Below are positions 8,043-16,415 of a stretch of DNA of 44,233 nucleotides, in pieces. A model generated the notes under the pieces. That model was given only the letters and a program-made list of their open reading frames with translations. It made no database searches and was not told the DNA's origin. How positions within the stretch are numbered: position 1 is the stretch's first letter; every line of letters begins with the position of its first letter. Source of the DNA: an uncultured Alphaproteobacteria bacterium (lineage in GTDB: Bacteria > Pseudomonadota > Alphaproteobacteria > UBA8366 > GCA-2717185); assembly GCA_943788635.1 (NCBI GenBank), contig CALSRA010000041.1, positions 1 to 44,233 on the forward strand. The letters run 5' to 3'. The translations under genes and the position numbers were made by a program.

Positions 8043-9713
8043 TTAAAACTCAAGCCGGGCACTGGCCAGCCGGCTGAAGATTCGAGCGCGCCACCAATCG
8101 CTTTGAATCGCTCTGGATTCGCGCAATGCCGCGGTAAACAGCGCTTGCGCGTCGTCGGTTTTGCCTTGTTTTGCCATCTGGGTGGACGCGCGGATCAGCA
8201 CTGAAGCGCGATCGAACGCGCTTTCGATGACATTGGTTGCCGCGAAAGCTTTGGCGGTTAGCGCGACAACGTTCCCATCCGTCCGGGCCGCGATTTGCCA
8301 ACGAGTTTGCGCCTGTAATGCTGGACTTCCAATTTTTTCGATCATGGCATCCGCGGCACTATGGTCGGACAAACGGGCGCAGGCCTCTGCGATACCAGCC
8401 ACGGCAGAATCGGCCGCAACGGGGCGAAGGATGTCGAGGCTGGCATTCGTTGCCTGCTCAAGTGTCTTTCGGGTCGCCTGGGTATTTCCGAGCTGCAATT
8501 GCGCGGATGCAATTTTTGTAAGGGCGAGAACGTGCAGGCGCGGTGCGCGAATTCGGTCCGCGAGCGCAAGAGCTTCCATTGACAGGCCTTGCGCCGCAAT
8601 CTGTTCTGCGGCCTCGGCCAGGGCAATATGATCCCGCCCTATGTCGCCCAACGTGCGGAGAATGTTGAGGGCGGTTTCCGTGCGGCCAATCCTGGCATAG
8701 GCGCCGGCCGCGATGGCGAGAAGTGTCTGGCGTGTATCTATATCGGGTGATTCTGCTGCGGATCTCCGGATCTGATCGAGTATCTCAATGGCGACTTCGA
8801 GTTGATTGCGCTCCGCCAGGCTCGTGGCGACTTGCGCTGCGATTTCGCTTGCGGCGACCTTATCTTCAAGACGGGGTAGAATGGCCCGCAAGCTGGAAAG
8901 AGCCGCACCGTCGACGTCTGTTGCGGATTCCGCGATTGTGACAGCCGCAAGGGCCCGAGCCTGGTTCCAATCATCCGGTATGCTTTCTGAAAGTGCCATT
9001 GCGTCGGTGAGCCGTCCCGCGTCCACGAGGCCAATAACCGCTTCACGAAGCGAAACAATGACGAGGCGAACGTCGCTGATGCGACGAATATTTGACCGTA
9101 ATTGCAAAACCATTCCGGCGCGGGCTTGCGCCCTGACAATTTCGCGCAAGGCCCAGTCCCGGTAATTGCTTTGAACGATCAAAGTGGTTGAGCGCATGGC
9201 TTCATCGATCAGGCATTCGGTAGCGGGTGCCTGAATGCATTCATCCAATGAAGCTTGATTTTGCGGTGTCGCTGCCGGGACGGGATCATCAAGCAGGTCG
9301 CGTGTTTCGGGGTTTGCCAGAAGCGCGTTGCGTGCCTTTGCGGATTGTTTTCGCCTGGCCTCGGCCAATCGGTTTTTCAGGGCGTCCGGCCTGCCGACCC
9401 CTTCGATGTGGCGAAAGAGTTCACGGCTGACATCGCCATCTTCGTTCAGCCCATGCTGCCGCTGGTAGGAACGAATTGCCTGTTTCAGGTCCCCGCTAAT
9501 GCGACCGTCAGCGGATCCGGAAAGCAAGTCGAACTCAATCAGGTAAACCTGAATGTCCCGGACCAGCGGAGACCATTCGAATACATTTTCCCGGTCCCTG
9601 ATTTCCTGGTCGGGCAAGGTCGCGCGGGCGGCCTGCACATCGGATGAAGATCCGAGAATCGCAGCATTCAATACTGCGATCAGGCAATATGCCGTTACAC
9701 GAAGCTGTCGCAT
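8043..9713 (-). CDS. Secreted protein with a peptidoglycan-binding-like domain and helical repeats, function unknown
   Basis: 556 residues from ATG 9713; an upstream TTG (9737) is open but would bury the signal peptide. The start MRQLRVTAYCLIAVLNAA followed by a DVQA cleavage-like site looks like a Sec signal peptide. Residues about 45-100 resemble a PG_binding_1 domain (VRDIQVYLIEFDLLSGSADG, then AIRSYQRQHGLNEDG). Next comes a charged linker rich in Arg/Lys/Ala. From about residue 185 to the end it is almost all Ala/Leu/Arg helices in degenerate repeats of roughly 30-40 residues (SEIAAQVATSLAERNQ, LLAIAAGAYARIGR, ALTKIASAQLQLGN and others), like TPR or HEAT solenoids. Role: perhaps a periplasmic scaffold at the cell wall; this is inference. 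It is a single gene, convergent with the lyase gene 24 bases away. Confidence 0.75.
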   Translation of the reverse strand: MRQLRVTAYCLIAVLNAAILGSSSDVQAARATLPDQEIRDRENVFEWSPLVRDIQVYLIEFDLLSGSADGRISGDLKQAIRSYQRQHGLNEDGDVSRELFRHIEGVGRPDALKNRLAEARRKQSAKARNALLANPETRDLLDDPVPAATPQNQASLDECIQAPATECLIDEAMRSTTLIVQSNYRDWALREIVRAQARAGMVLQLRSNIRRISDVRLVIVSLREAVIGLVDAGRLTDAMALSESIPDDWNQARALAAVTIAESATDVDGAALSSLRAILPRLEDKVAASEIAAQVATSLAERNQLEVAIEILDQIRRSAAESPDIDTRQTLLAIAAGAYARIGRTETALNILRTLGDIGRDHIALAEAAEQIAAQGLSMEALALADRIRAPRLHVLALTKIASAQLQLGNTQATRKTLEQATNASLDILRPVAADSAVAGIAEACARLSDHSAADAMIEKIGSPALQAQTRWQIAARTDGNVVALTAKAFAATNVIESAFDRASVLIRASTQMAKQGKTDDAQALFTAALRESRAIQSDWWRARIFSRLASARLEF

Positions 9714-9966
9714 GAGGTCCACATGGCATCGCTCCAACTTGAGACATAAGCATACATCATCGTTCTAAATTTCGCGCGCGGCTGTGGGTGTTTTCAAGAA
9801 CAGATTAACCACTGACCTTCAATAGTTTAGTGAAATGTTCATACTAGTTGCTGTCGAATTGCCCTAATGGAGAGAGGTGTTCGGCGGTGGCACCTGAACC
9901 GACGTTAACCTTGTATTGGGTCGGTCCGGAACATGGCGTAGAGTATCTGCTTTAAGAATTCATGAT

Positions 9967-10671
9967 ATGGAATGGCTCTTGTCAGAAATTTACCTGTACG
10001 ACCTTATGGCGGTCGGCCTGGCCGCGATCATGTGGCTCGCCTATACCTATTACGCGGATACGAGTGAGGCGGCGCGAACCAATTTGCTCGGCGGTATGAC
10101 CGAACAGCGGCGACGCTGGATGAAGCAAATGCTGCGCCGCGACAACCGAATGGTCGACGTCCAGATCATTCATGCCTTGATGCGCTCGGGGCGGTTTTTC
10201 GGATCTACGGCGATGCTGATTATTGCGGGTCTTCTGACGGTTATTGGCGCGACTGACCGTGTCGTTGCCCTGGCCACAGATCTTCCCTTTGCCGTGAACG
10301 TTGTCCGCGCGGCGTGGGAAGCCAAGCTCTTGATTATGGTTCTGATTTTCGTCTATGCCTTCTTTAAATTTGTCTGGTCGGGGCGGCAGTACAATTATTG
10401 CGCCATCATGATCGGGGCAGCGCCGGCTCCCGGTGAATTATCGGAAGAAGACGAGGCGTTCGGCGCGTCAATTGCCGCGATAGCCAGTCTCGCGGCACGG
10501 CACGCCAATCGGGGCGTTCGGGCCTATTATTTTGGTCTGGCGATGCTCGGCTGGTTCCTGCATCCGATCGTGATGATTATTGCCATAATCTGGGTCGTGC
10601 TCGTGCTGTACCGGCGAGAATTCCGCTCGCGGACCAAACGACTGGTCTGGCCGAGCGAGGATATGTCATGA
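9967..10671 (+). CDS. DUF599 family membrane protein
   Basis: 234 residues from ATG 9967. Four hydrophobic segments are visible, near residues 10-25, 75-95, 118-140 and 200-225, with a charged cytoplasmic loop (TEQRRRWMKQMLRRDNRMVD) between the first two. The pattern WMKQMLRRDNRMVD, then a membrane helix and an FFKFVWSGRQYNYCA block, is characteristic of DUF599 proteins, whose function is unknown. The stop overlaps the next start by 4 bases (ATGTCATGA context), so it is translationally coupled to the NAD(P)HX repair gene. Confidence 0.82.
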   Translation: MEWLLSEIYLYDLMAVGLAAIMWLAYTYYADTSEAARTNLLGGMTEQRRRWMKQMLRRDNRMVDVQIIHALMRSGRFFGSTAMLIIAGLLTVIGATDRVVALATDLPFAVNVVRAAWEAKLLIMVLIFVYAFFKFVWSGRQYNYCAIMIGAAPAPGELSEEDEAFGASIAAIASLAARHANRGVRAYYFGLAMLGWFLHPIVMIIAIIWVVLVLYRREFRSRTKRLVWPSEDMS

Positions 10672-12170
10672 CACTGGCTGCGGAAGGAAACGTCGGTATT
10701 TTTCCAGCAGCCTCGGTGCTGTTATCCGCCGCTGAAATGTATCGCGCTGATGCGGCTGCGATTGCGACGGGCGTTTCTGGAATTACGCTGATGGAGAATG
10801 CGGGCGGTGCTGTGGCCACGGCGATACAGGCACGCTGGCAGCCATGTCCTATTTCGATCCTGTGCGGTCCCGGGAATAACGGCGGTGATGGTTTTGTTGT
10901 GGCCAGGCTCCTGCAGGATGCCGGCTGGCCGGTGCGGGTCGCACTGCTGGGTGAGGAGGGCAGTCTGAAGGAGGATGCCCTGCACAACTTCAAGCGTTGG
11001 GATGGGAGTGTTGAACCTGTTGGGCCCGAAGCGGTTTCAGGTGCAGAACTCGTCGTCGATGCCCTGTTCGGTGCCGGGTTAACGCGGGACGTCGATGGGC
11101 TGGCGCGGCAAGCACTGGAATCAGCAGCAGAACTGCCCCTGATCGCCGTTGATGTGCCGAGCGGCGTTCATGGTGATAGCGGTCACGTCATGGGCTATGC
11201 GCCCCAGGCGACGTTAACGGTGACCTTCTTCCGGCGTAAACCGGGCCATCTGCTGCTTCCGGGGCGGGCTCTTTGTGGTGAGGTTGCGGTTGTCGATATC
11301 GGAATTCCTGATTCTGTGCTTACCGATATCGTTCCGCGCCAGGCCGCAAACGCAACGTTGTTATGGCGATCCGGCTTCCCCTGGCCGAAGCTGACGGATC
11401 ACAAGTATCGCCGGGGGCACGCGGTTATTACCGGTGGCCGGAATATGACGGGGGCTGCAAGGCTTGCGTCGCGGGCAGCGCAGCGGATCGGGGCCGGGAT
11501 GGTGACCGCCGCCGTGCCGAATGACGCGACGGTCGTCTACAAAATCACGCTGACATCAGCGCTCGTGCATTCCTTCCTGGATACGAACGGGTTTGCCGAA
11601 TTTGTCAGGGGGCCGAAAGTATCCGCGATATTGGTCGGACCTGGTAACGAGGCGAATCAGGCAACGCGCGAACGGGCATTGGCGGCCTTGCGGACGGGAA
11701 AGGGCGTTGTGCTGGATGCGGACGCTCTGACGTCCTTTGAACCCGCGCCGGACTTGTTGTCAGAAGCTGTCGCCGGTCCCTGCGTCCTGACGCCGCATGA
11801 CGGTGAATTTGCTCGCCTGTTTGATACGGACGGGGACAAAGTCACCCGAGTTCGCCGCGCCTCGGAAAAGACCGGGGCCGTTATTGTCTTGAAAGGGGCG
11901 GATACAGTGATTGCCGCACCGGATGGTCGTGCCGTCATAAATGAAAATGCGCCGCCAGACCTGGCGACGGGTGGTTCGGGCGATGTGCTGGCCGGAATGT
12001 TGACCGGGCTGTTGGCGCAACAGATGGACGCTTTCGACGCGGCATGTGCGGCTGTATGGCTGCATGGTGCTGCTGCGTCGGCGTTTGGCCCGGGCCTTAT
12101 TGCTGATGATCTTGTCGAATCGCTGCCCGCCGTTTTGCGGCAGCTAAAGGAAGAATGCTGTCATGAGTGA
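10668..12170 (+). CDS. nnr: Bifunctional NAD(P)H-hydrate epimerase / ADP-dependent NAD(P)H-hydrate dehydratase
   Basis: 500 residues, the expected size for the fused enzyme. The N-terminal YjeF_N epimerase domain (about 1-215) has the CGPGNNGGDGFVVARLL block and DALFGAGL. The C-terminal ribokinase-like dehydratase domain (about 225-495) has GRNMTGAARLA, TPHDGEFARL, LKGADTVIA and the ATP-site motif LATGGSGDVLAGML. The enzyme repairs hydrated NADH/NADPH: the epimerase interconverts R and S forms and the dehydratase removes water from the S form. It overlaps DUF599 upstream by 4 bases and malonyl-CoA decarboxylase downstream by 8 bases. Confidence 0.95.
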   Translation: MTLAAEGNVGIFPAASVLLSAAEMYRADAAAIATGVSGITLMENAGGAVATAIQARWQPCPISILCGPGNNGGDGFVVARLLQDAGWPVRVALLGEEGSLKEDALHNFKRWDGSVEPVGPEAVSGAELVVDALFGAGLTRDVDGLARQALESAAELPLIAVDVPSGVHGDSGHVMGYAPQATLTVTFFRRKPGHLLLPGRALCGEVAVVDIGIPDSVLTDIVPRQAANATLLWRSGFPWPKLTDHKYRRGHAVITGGRNMTGAARLASRAAQRIGAGMVTAAVPNDATVVYKITLTSALVHSFLDTNGFAEFVRGPKVSAILVGPGNEANQATRERALAALRTGKGVVLDADALTSFEPAPDLLSEAVAGPCVLTPHDGEFARLFDTDGDKVTRVRRASEKTGAVIVLKGADTVIAAPDGRAVINENAPPDLATGGSGDVLAGMLTGLLAQQMDAFDAACAAVWLHGAAASAFGPGLIADDLVESLPAVLRQLKEECCHE

Positions 12171-13554
12171 GAACAGTTCGCTGTTTCGAAGACTTATCGG
12201 TGCGTGGCGAGAAATCGCCGGCTCGAATTCTACCAACGGCGGGTTCTCCGCTGATTTATCAGCTGGTGACGATCTGTCCCGGCTCAAGAAACAGATGGTG
12301 ACGTGCCTTGAGGCGCGGGGGGGCGAGGTTTCGGCCCGCGCCCGTGCCGCGAATCTCGGACGCGCCTATCTTGAACTCGACAAAACCGGCCGCCATCGGT
12401 TTCTGGCACTTGCCGCTGAAGAGTTCGGCTCTGACCCTGCAGCAATCGACAAAGCCGTCGCCGCGCTCGGGGCGGCCGGTCCGGAAGCTCGCGCCAAGGC
12501 GGAAGATGCGGTGCGGAAAGTGCTTGAACCGCCGCGGGTTCGCCTGATGACCCAGTTCAATGGTTTGCCAGAAGGGGTGAAGTTCCTTGTGGATTTGCGA
12601 TCCGATTTGATCAGCTTCGCGGATACACCGGCGCTGAAATCCCTGGACGCTGATCTCAGGCGGCTGCTGACGTCCTGGTTCGATGTGGGATTCCTTGAAC
12701 TTCGAAGGATCACCTGGGATTCCCCGGCTTCACTTCTCGAGAAGCTGATCGCTTATGAAGCGGTGCACGAAATTAGGAGTTGGGATGATCTGAAAAACCG
12801 ACTGGCTTCCGATCGTCGGCTTTTCGCCTTCTTCCATCCCAGAATGCCTGATGAACCATTGATTTTCGTTCAGGTGGCGCTCGTCAATGGTCTAGCAGGA
12901 AATGTTACGGCGCTTTTGGACGAAACGGCACCGGAGAACGACCCGGTCGGTGCCGATACGGCTATTTTCTATTCGATCACGAATGCACAGACCGGGTTGG
13001 TTGGAATCAGTTTCGGCGGGTTCCTGATCAAGCGTGTTGTGGATGAGTTGCAGTCCGAATTCCCGGGGTTGAAAAGGTTCTCAACCCTGTCACCAATCCC
13101 TGGATTTGCCAATTGGGTGCGGAATACACTGGAATCAGGCGAGACGCTGCTGAACGAAGATGACAGTAACGCCTTGGGAGAATTGTTTGAAACCGGTGAC
13201 GGGGATCGGGCGCTTTTGCAGGTGTTCGACAATGCGGACTGGTCAAAGGAAGCGGATAAAGTCGAATTGTTGGAGCCAGTACTTACCCGGCTATGCGGCC
13301 GCTACCTCCTCAAGGAAAAGAATGACAGAGGGCGCGCGCGTGACCCGGTTGCTCATTTCCATCTGACGAATGGTGCGCAGGTCGAACGGTTGAATTGGAT
13401 GGCGGACACCTCATCCCATGGCTTCAGTCAGTCAGCAGGCATGATGGTGAACTACCTTTATAATCTCACGCGAATTGAAGCGAATCATGAGGGGTATACG
13501 GGAGACGGGAAAGTTGCAGCGTCAACAGTCGTTAACCGGATCTTAAAGAAGTAG
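12163..13554 (+). CDS. mcd: Malonyl-CoA decarboxylase
   Basis: 463 residues, typical for the family. An N-terminal helical domain (about 1-165) is followed by the acetyltransferase-fold catalytic domain. Recognisable blocks are FFHPRMPDEPLIFVQVAL, the NGLAGNVTALLDE segment, ISFGGFLIKRV containing the candidate catalytic Ser, FSTLSPIPGFANWV, and DPVAHFHLTNGA with the candidate catalytic His near residue 405. It converts malonyl-CoA to acetyl-CoA and CO2. No malonyl-CoA synthetase (matB) or malonate transporter is nearby, so clearing surplus malonyl-CoA is more likely than malonate catabolism. The start ATG overlaps the nnr stop by 8 bases. Confidence 0.93.
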   Translation: MSENSSLFRRLIGAWREIAGSNSTNGGFSADLSAGDDLSRLKKQMVTCLEARGGEVSARARAANLGRAYLELDKTGRHRFLALAAEEFGSDPAAIDKAVAALGAAGPEARAKAEDAVRKVLEPPRVRLMTQFNGLPEGVKFLVDLRSDLISFADTPALKSLDADLRRLLTSWFDVGFLELRRITWDSPASLLEKLIAYEAVHEIRSWDDLKNRLASDRRLFAFFHPRMPDEPLIFVQVALVNGLAGNVTALLDETAPENDPVGADTAIFYSITNAQTGLVGISFGGFLIKRVVDELQSEFPGLKRFSTLSPIPGFANWVRNTLESGETLLNEDDSNALGELFETGDGDRALLQVFDNADWSKEADKVELLEPVLTRLCGRYLLKEKNDRGRARDPVAHFHLTNGAQVERLNWMADTSSHGFSQSAGMMVNYLYNLTRIEANHEGYTGDGKVAASTVVNRILKK

Positions 13555-13605
13555 GTGTTTGATTCTAGTAGATTATAGAAACTCCTCAGGTTGTCAGGTG
13601 ATGCC

Positions 13606-13926
13606 ATGACGGTAATGAACGAAGCCATTGCGTCGAAACCAAAAAGCAAGGCGGCGCTGTTTGGCGCCAAAGCGTGTAATTCGATCGGGACATTTTTTGG
13701 CGTTAGCCGTGCAATGGAATACATCCGGCCGGGTTCGTTATTTCACCGGGTCCATGAGGACAAAACCGTTGAAACGGCGCGAGTTCTGGCTGTCGCAACA
13801 GATATGCTCGGAATTCCGCACGTTCGATACGAACTTGTCATCGAGCGGGCGCATCGGCGGTTTGTTGATGAGCCACGAATTTTAGCGCTGAAAACATTCG
13901 CCGATACTTACAAGGAATATGTTTGA
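13606..13926 (+). CDS. Small protein of unknown function, paralogue of the 15850-16128 product
   Basis: 106 residues from ATG 13606 (ATG 13615 and TTG 13591 are alternatives; no clear ribosome site decides). No signal peptide or membrane helix is evident. The C-terminal two thirds share a pattern with the protein at 15850-16128: D-x-TVET, then GIPHVRY, then an R-x-LAL segment and F-x-x-x-Y near the end. I do not recognise a named family. It lies 51 bases after mcd, and the following 199 bases up to the IS are AT-rich. The two paralogues probably arose by tandem duplication before the IS inserted between them. Confidence 0.65.
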   Translation: MTVMNEAIASKPKSKAALFGAKACNSIGTFFGVSRAMEYIRPGSLFHRVHEDKTVETARVLAVATDMLGIPHVRYELVIERAHRRFVDEPRILALKTFADTYKEYV

Positions 13927-14125
13927 TTTTGAGTTTATACTCATTATTTGATCAGACATTAAGTATTGTGCCGATGATAATGCCCTGAATTTGGCGATTT
14001 TGGGGCTTTTCCCATTTTTCCCAAAATAATTCCAAGTAAATAAAACTTATATAAAATTAAGTTCAAATTTTTATCTATTGAATACTTTATTATTTCCGGA
14101 TTAATTCATATTTTTCTTGCTTTAT

Positions 14126-14142
14126 CCCGCATTTCCCAAGTA
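14126..14142 (+). repeat. IS1380-family left terminal inverted repeat
   Basis: CCCGCATTTCCCAAGTA pairs with the reverse complement of the right end (about 15774-15791), sharing the CCCAAGTA core and a CCCG terminus, with one base of length difference. A looser CCCATTTTTCCC...CCAAGTAAAT string occurs about 100 bases outside the element and is not part of it. Confidence 0.7.
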
Positions 14143-14219
14143 AAAGGGAGAAGTCACTCCTCTGACGACAATTAATGTGTTATATTGCAGCATGTTAAGT
14201 GGGCTTAAGGCGGCGGATC

Positions 14220-15569
14220 ATGGATCACCCAAAGGGTGCAAGCGAAACGGATGGTGCGCGGCTTAGTTTTGACCGACGGGTCCGGTTGGAATTTCATGGT
14301 TCGAAGATCAGTTCGGACGGTGGATTACTGTTGTTCCGGGAATTGGATGAAGTGCTTGGCCTGCACGACATTGCGGGCGGATTTCTGAGAGACACGCGAA
14401 CTGGCCACAATCGCCTACACTCACTGGTTGGCTTGTTGCGCCAGTCGGTCTTTGGGCGGCTGGCCGGATATGATGATGTGAATGACGCAGACCGTTTATC
14501 GCTTGATCCGGTGATGCGGCAGGTCGTTGGAGGGCGTGCCGTTGATGCCAAGGCCGCGTCCGCGAGCCAGATGGGCCGGTTCGAGACCGAGGTGTTGGCG
14601 GCAACCGACAATCGCACTGTGCTGGCGGATTTATCAGGACACTGGATCGACCGGGTTCATGACCGCAACCCACCCAAGTGGATCACACTGGACATGGACA
14701 GTTCCGTCAGTCCCACCCACGGCGCACAGGAAGGAACGGCTTGGAACGGGCATTTCGGCTGCATGTGCTATCACCCGCTGTTCGTCTTCAACCAGTTCGG
14801 GCACCTCGAACGTTGCGCCCTGCGCCCCGGCAACGTCCACAGTGCCGACGGCTGGGAAGCGGTTCTGAAGCCCGTCATCGCGCGATATGCGGATCGTCAC
14901 CTGATGCGGTTCTTCCGGGGGGATGCTGCGTTCGCCATCCCGGAGTTATACAAAACTCTGGAAGCGGAAAGCTATTTTTACGCCATCCGCCTTCGGGCCA
15001 ATCGCGTTCTTCAGGGCAAGATTGCGCATCTGCTCAAGCGCCCTGTGGGTCGTCCGCCAAAAGGCGTGAAGCGCATCTACGGCGACTTCGAGTATCAGGC
15101 GGCATCTTGGGACAAACCCCGTCGTGTCATCGCCAAGGTGGAATGGCATCCCAGCGAGTTGTTCCCTCGCGTCGGCTTCGTTGTCACCAATCTGCCAATG
15201 GAACCAGACTGGATCATCCGGTTCTACAACCAACGCGGAACGGCAGAGCAGCATATCAAAGAAGGCAAGCAAGCGATCAACTGGACACGGTTATCTTGCA
15301 AGGGGATGGCGCAGAACGAGATCCGCCTGCAACTTCATGCACTGGCCTACAATCTCGGCGTTTTACTGCAAGGGACCGAACTACCCGAAGAGGTGGCTGA
15401 TTGGTCTCTGACCAGCCTCCAAACAAGGCTGATCAAAACTGGAGCGAGGGTGGTGCGTCATGCTCGGGCCATCACGTTCCAACTGGCCGAAGTCGCGGTC
15501 AGCTGTGACCTGTTCACTCGCATCCTTGCAGCCATACATCGCCTTCGCTCACCACCGGTTCCAGGATGA
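14220..15569 (+). CDS. IS1380-family DDE transposase
   Basis: 449 residues from ATG 14220, preceded by GGCGGCGG; an in-frame GTG at 14199 is less likely. Candidate catalytic residues of the DDE group 1 fold are Asp158 (in ITLDMDSSV), Asp235 (in FFRGDAAFA) and Glu343 (in NQRGTAEQHIKEGK). The family blocks CYHPLFVFNQFG and LRPGNVHS are present. The frame is intact, so this copy could be active. The same C-terminus is found at window positions 1-216. Confidence 0.93.
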   Translation: MDHPKGASETDGARLSFDRRVRLEFHGSKISSDGGLLLFRELDEVLGLHDIAGGFLRDTRTGHNRLHSLVGLLRQSVFGRLAGYDDVNDADRLSLDPVMRQVVGGRAVDAKAASASQMGRFETEVLAATDNRTVLADLSGHWIDRVHDRNPPKWITLDMDSSVSPTHGAQEGTAWNGHFGCMCYHPLFVFNQFGHLERCALRPGNVHSADGWEAVLKPVIARYADRHLMRFFRGDAAFAIPELYKTLEAESYFYAIRLRANRVLQGKIAHLLKRPVGRPPKGVKRIYGDFEYQAASWDKPRRVIAKVEWHPSELFPRVGFVVTNLPMEPDWIIRFYNQRGTAEQHIKEGKQAINWTRLSCKGMAQNEIRLQLHALAYNLGVLLQGTELPEEVADWSLTSLQTRLIKTGARVVRHARAITFQLAEVAVSCDLFTRILAAIHRLRSPPVPG

Positions 15570-15849
15570 TGACCTCAGCAACAAAATCGGAGGAAAAGCG
15601 GCGCGATTGGTCCGTCCAAAGGGGTGTTGATCACAACAAAATCCGGGTTAACCAAGCTGTCGAGACCAGAAATCGCGCTCAGTTCCTGGGTCAGGTGCCC
15701 AAACAACAGCGAAAGTCGTACAGGCGGCTTGCTCGGGGCACAAAACATCGACAACATGCAAGAAAGGGCATTCTACTTGGGGAATGTCGGGTTATTGTGT
15801 GGTTCTCAGGTACCGTTGATTTCGGTTCTTTGAATTCGGTGAGAATATT

Positions 15850-16128
15850 ATGAGCATGCAGGATAGCAGTTTTTTCGAAAGCATTTCGCTTCTCCGGCGT
15901 CGTAGAAATAATATTGGTGTTGGTGAGCGATATGTTCGTACGCGCCCTGATCACACGGTCGAGACAGTAAAAGTGGTGTCGGTAATGAAGGACCCGGTTG
16001 GTATTCCCCATGTCCGATACGATCTGACAATCAAAAAGCCACAGCGCCCAAATTCTGTAAGCGAGGGCTCGCGATTGCTCGCACTTGAGGCTTTTTCCGA
16101 AGCTTATAGAAAGCGCGTGGGCTCCTGA
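15850..16128 (+). CDS. Small protein of unknown function, paralogue of the 13606-13926 product
   Basis: 92 residues. The start ATG lies 58 bases beyond the right end of the IS. It shares with the gene on the other side of the IS the blocks D-x-TVET-x-x-V, GIPHVRY-x-L-x-I, R-x-LALE/K-x-F and a terminal Y-x-x-x-V. The N-terminus is unrelated and basic (LLRRRRNN). It is soluble by appearance and the family is not recognised. Its native promoter may have been separated from it by the IS, which could now drive or block it. It lies directly before the tRNA-Leu/tig locus. Confidence 0.62.
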   Translation: MSMQDSSFFESISLLRRRRNNIGVGERYVRTRPDHTVETVKVVSVMKDPVGIPHVRYDLTIKKPQRPNSVSEGSRLLALEAFSEAYRKRVGS

Positions 16129-16175
16129 AAGGCGCCCAGCCATTTTCTGCTTTCAAATTGTATGTACGGCTACGC

Positions 16176-16204
16176 TTGACCGCTATGCCCGCTGTTCTTA
16201 TACA
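16176..16204 (+). promoter_or_regulatory. Housekeeping-type promoter for tRNA-Leu
   Basis: TTGACC at 16176-16181 and TATACA at 16199-16204 are separated by 17 bases. The pair lies 37 bases upstream of the mature tRNA-Leu, which suits a sigma-70-like promoter for this gene. Confidence 0.65.
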
Positions 16205-16241
16205 GGAGCGCCTTCGGTAAGGCGCACTGGCGGCCTGATGC

Positions 16242-16326
16242 GCGGGCGTGGCGGAATTGGTAGACGCGCCAGATTTAGGTTCTGGTGGAGAAATCCGTGG
16301 GGGTTCAAGTCCCTCCGCCCGCACCA
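16242..16326 (+). tRNA. tRNA-Leu (anticodon TAG)
   Basis: 85 bases with the CCA end encoded. The acceptor stem GCGGGCG pairs with CGCCCGC. The anticodon stem CCAGA/TCTGG holds the loop TTTAGGT, giving anticodon TAG for CUA codons. A long variable arm (GGAGAAATCC region) and TTCAAGT in the T loop confirm the class II tRNA-Leu fold. Confidence 0.96.
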
Positions 16327-16415
16327 GCGTGTTATTCCTCCTGTGATAAGGCAGTATTTTACCGACTAGTTTTAGGGCGGTTTTCGCCATAATTTCGAAA
16401 TGCAGGCAGGAATCT

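Larger units (their letters stand above)
14126..15791 (+). mobile_element. Complete IS1380-family insertion sequence
   Basis: About 1,666 bases. The left end begins CCCGCATTTCCCAAGTA (14126). The right end, read on the other strand, begins CCCGACATTCCCCAAGTA, giving imperfect terminal inverted repeats. TTAT occurs immediately outside both ends (14122-14125 and 15792-15795), a plausible 4-base target duplication typical of this family. One terminal base is ambiguous, because the other copy ends at the equivalent of 15790. It contains a single intact DDE transposase and about 220 bases of 3' tail without a supportable passenger gene. The last 437 bases match window positions 1-437 exactly, so the copies are recent. 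Confidence 0.92.

Noticed and set aside
14026..14056. CCCATTTTTCCC...CCAAGTAAAT string resembling the IS left end
   Set aside because: The match is loose, lies in a very AT-rich stretch, and lacks a partner end; it is likely chance rather than an older IS remnant.
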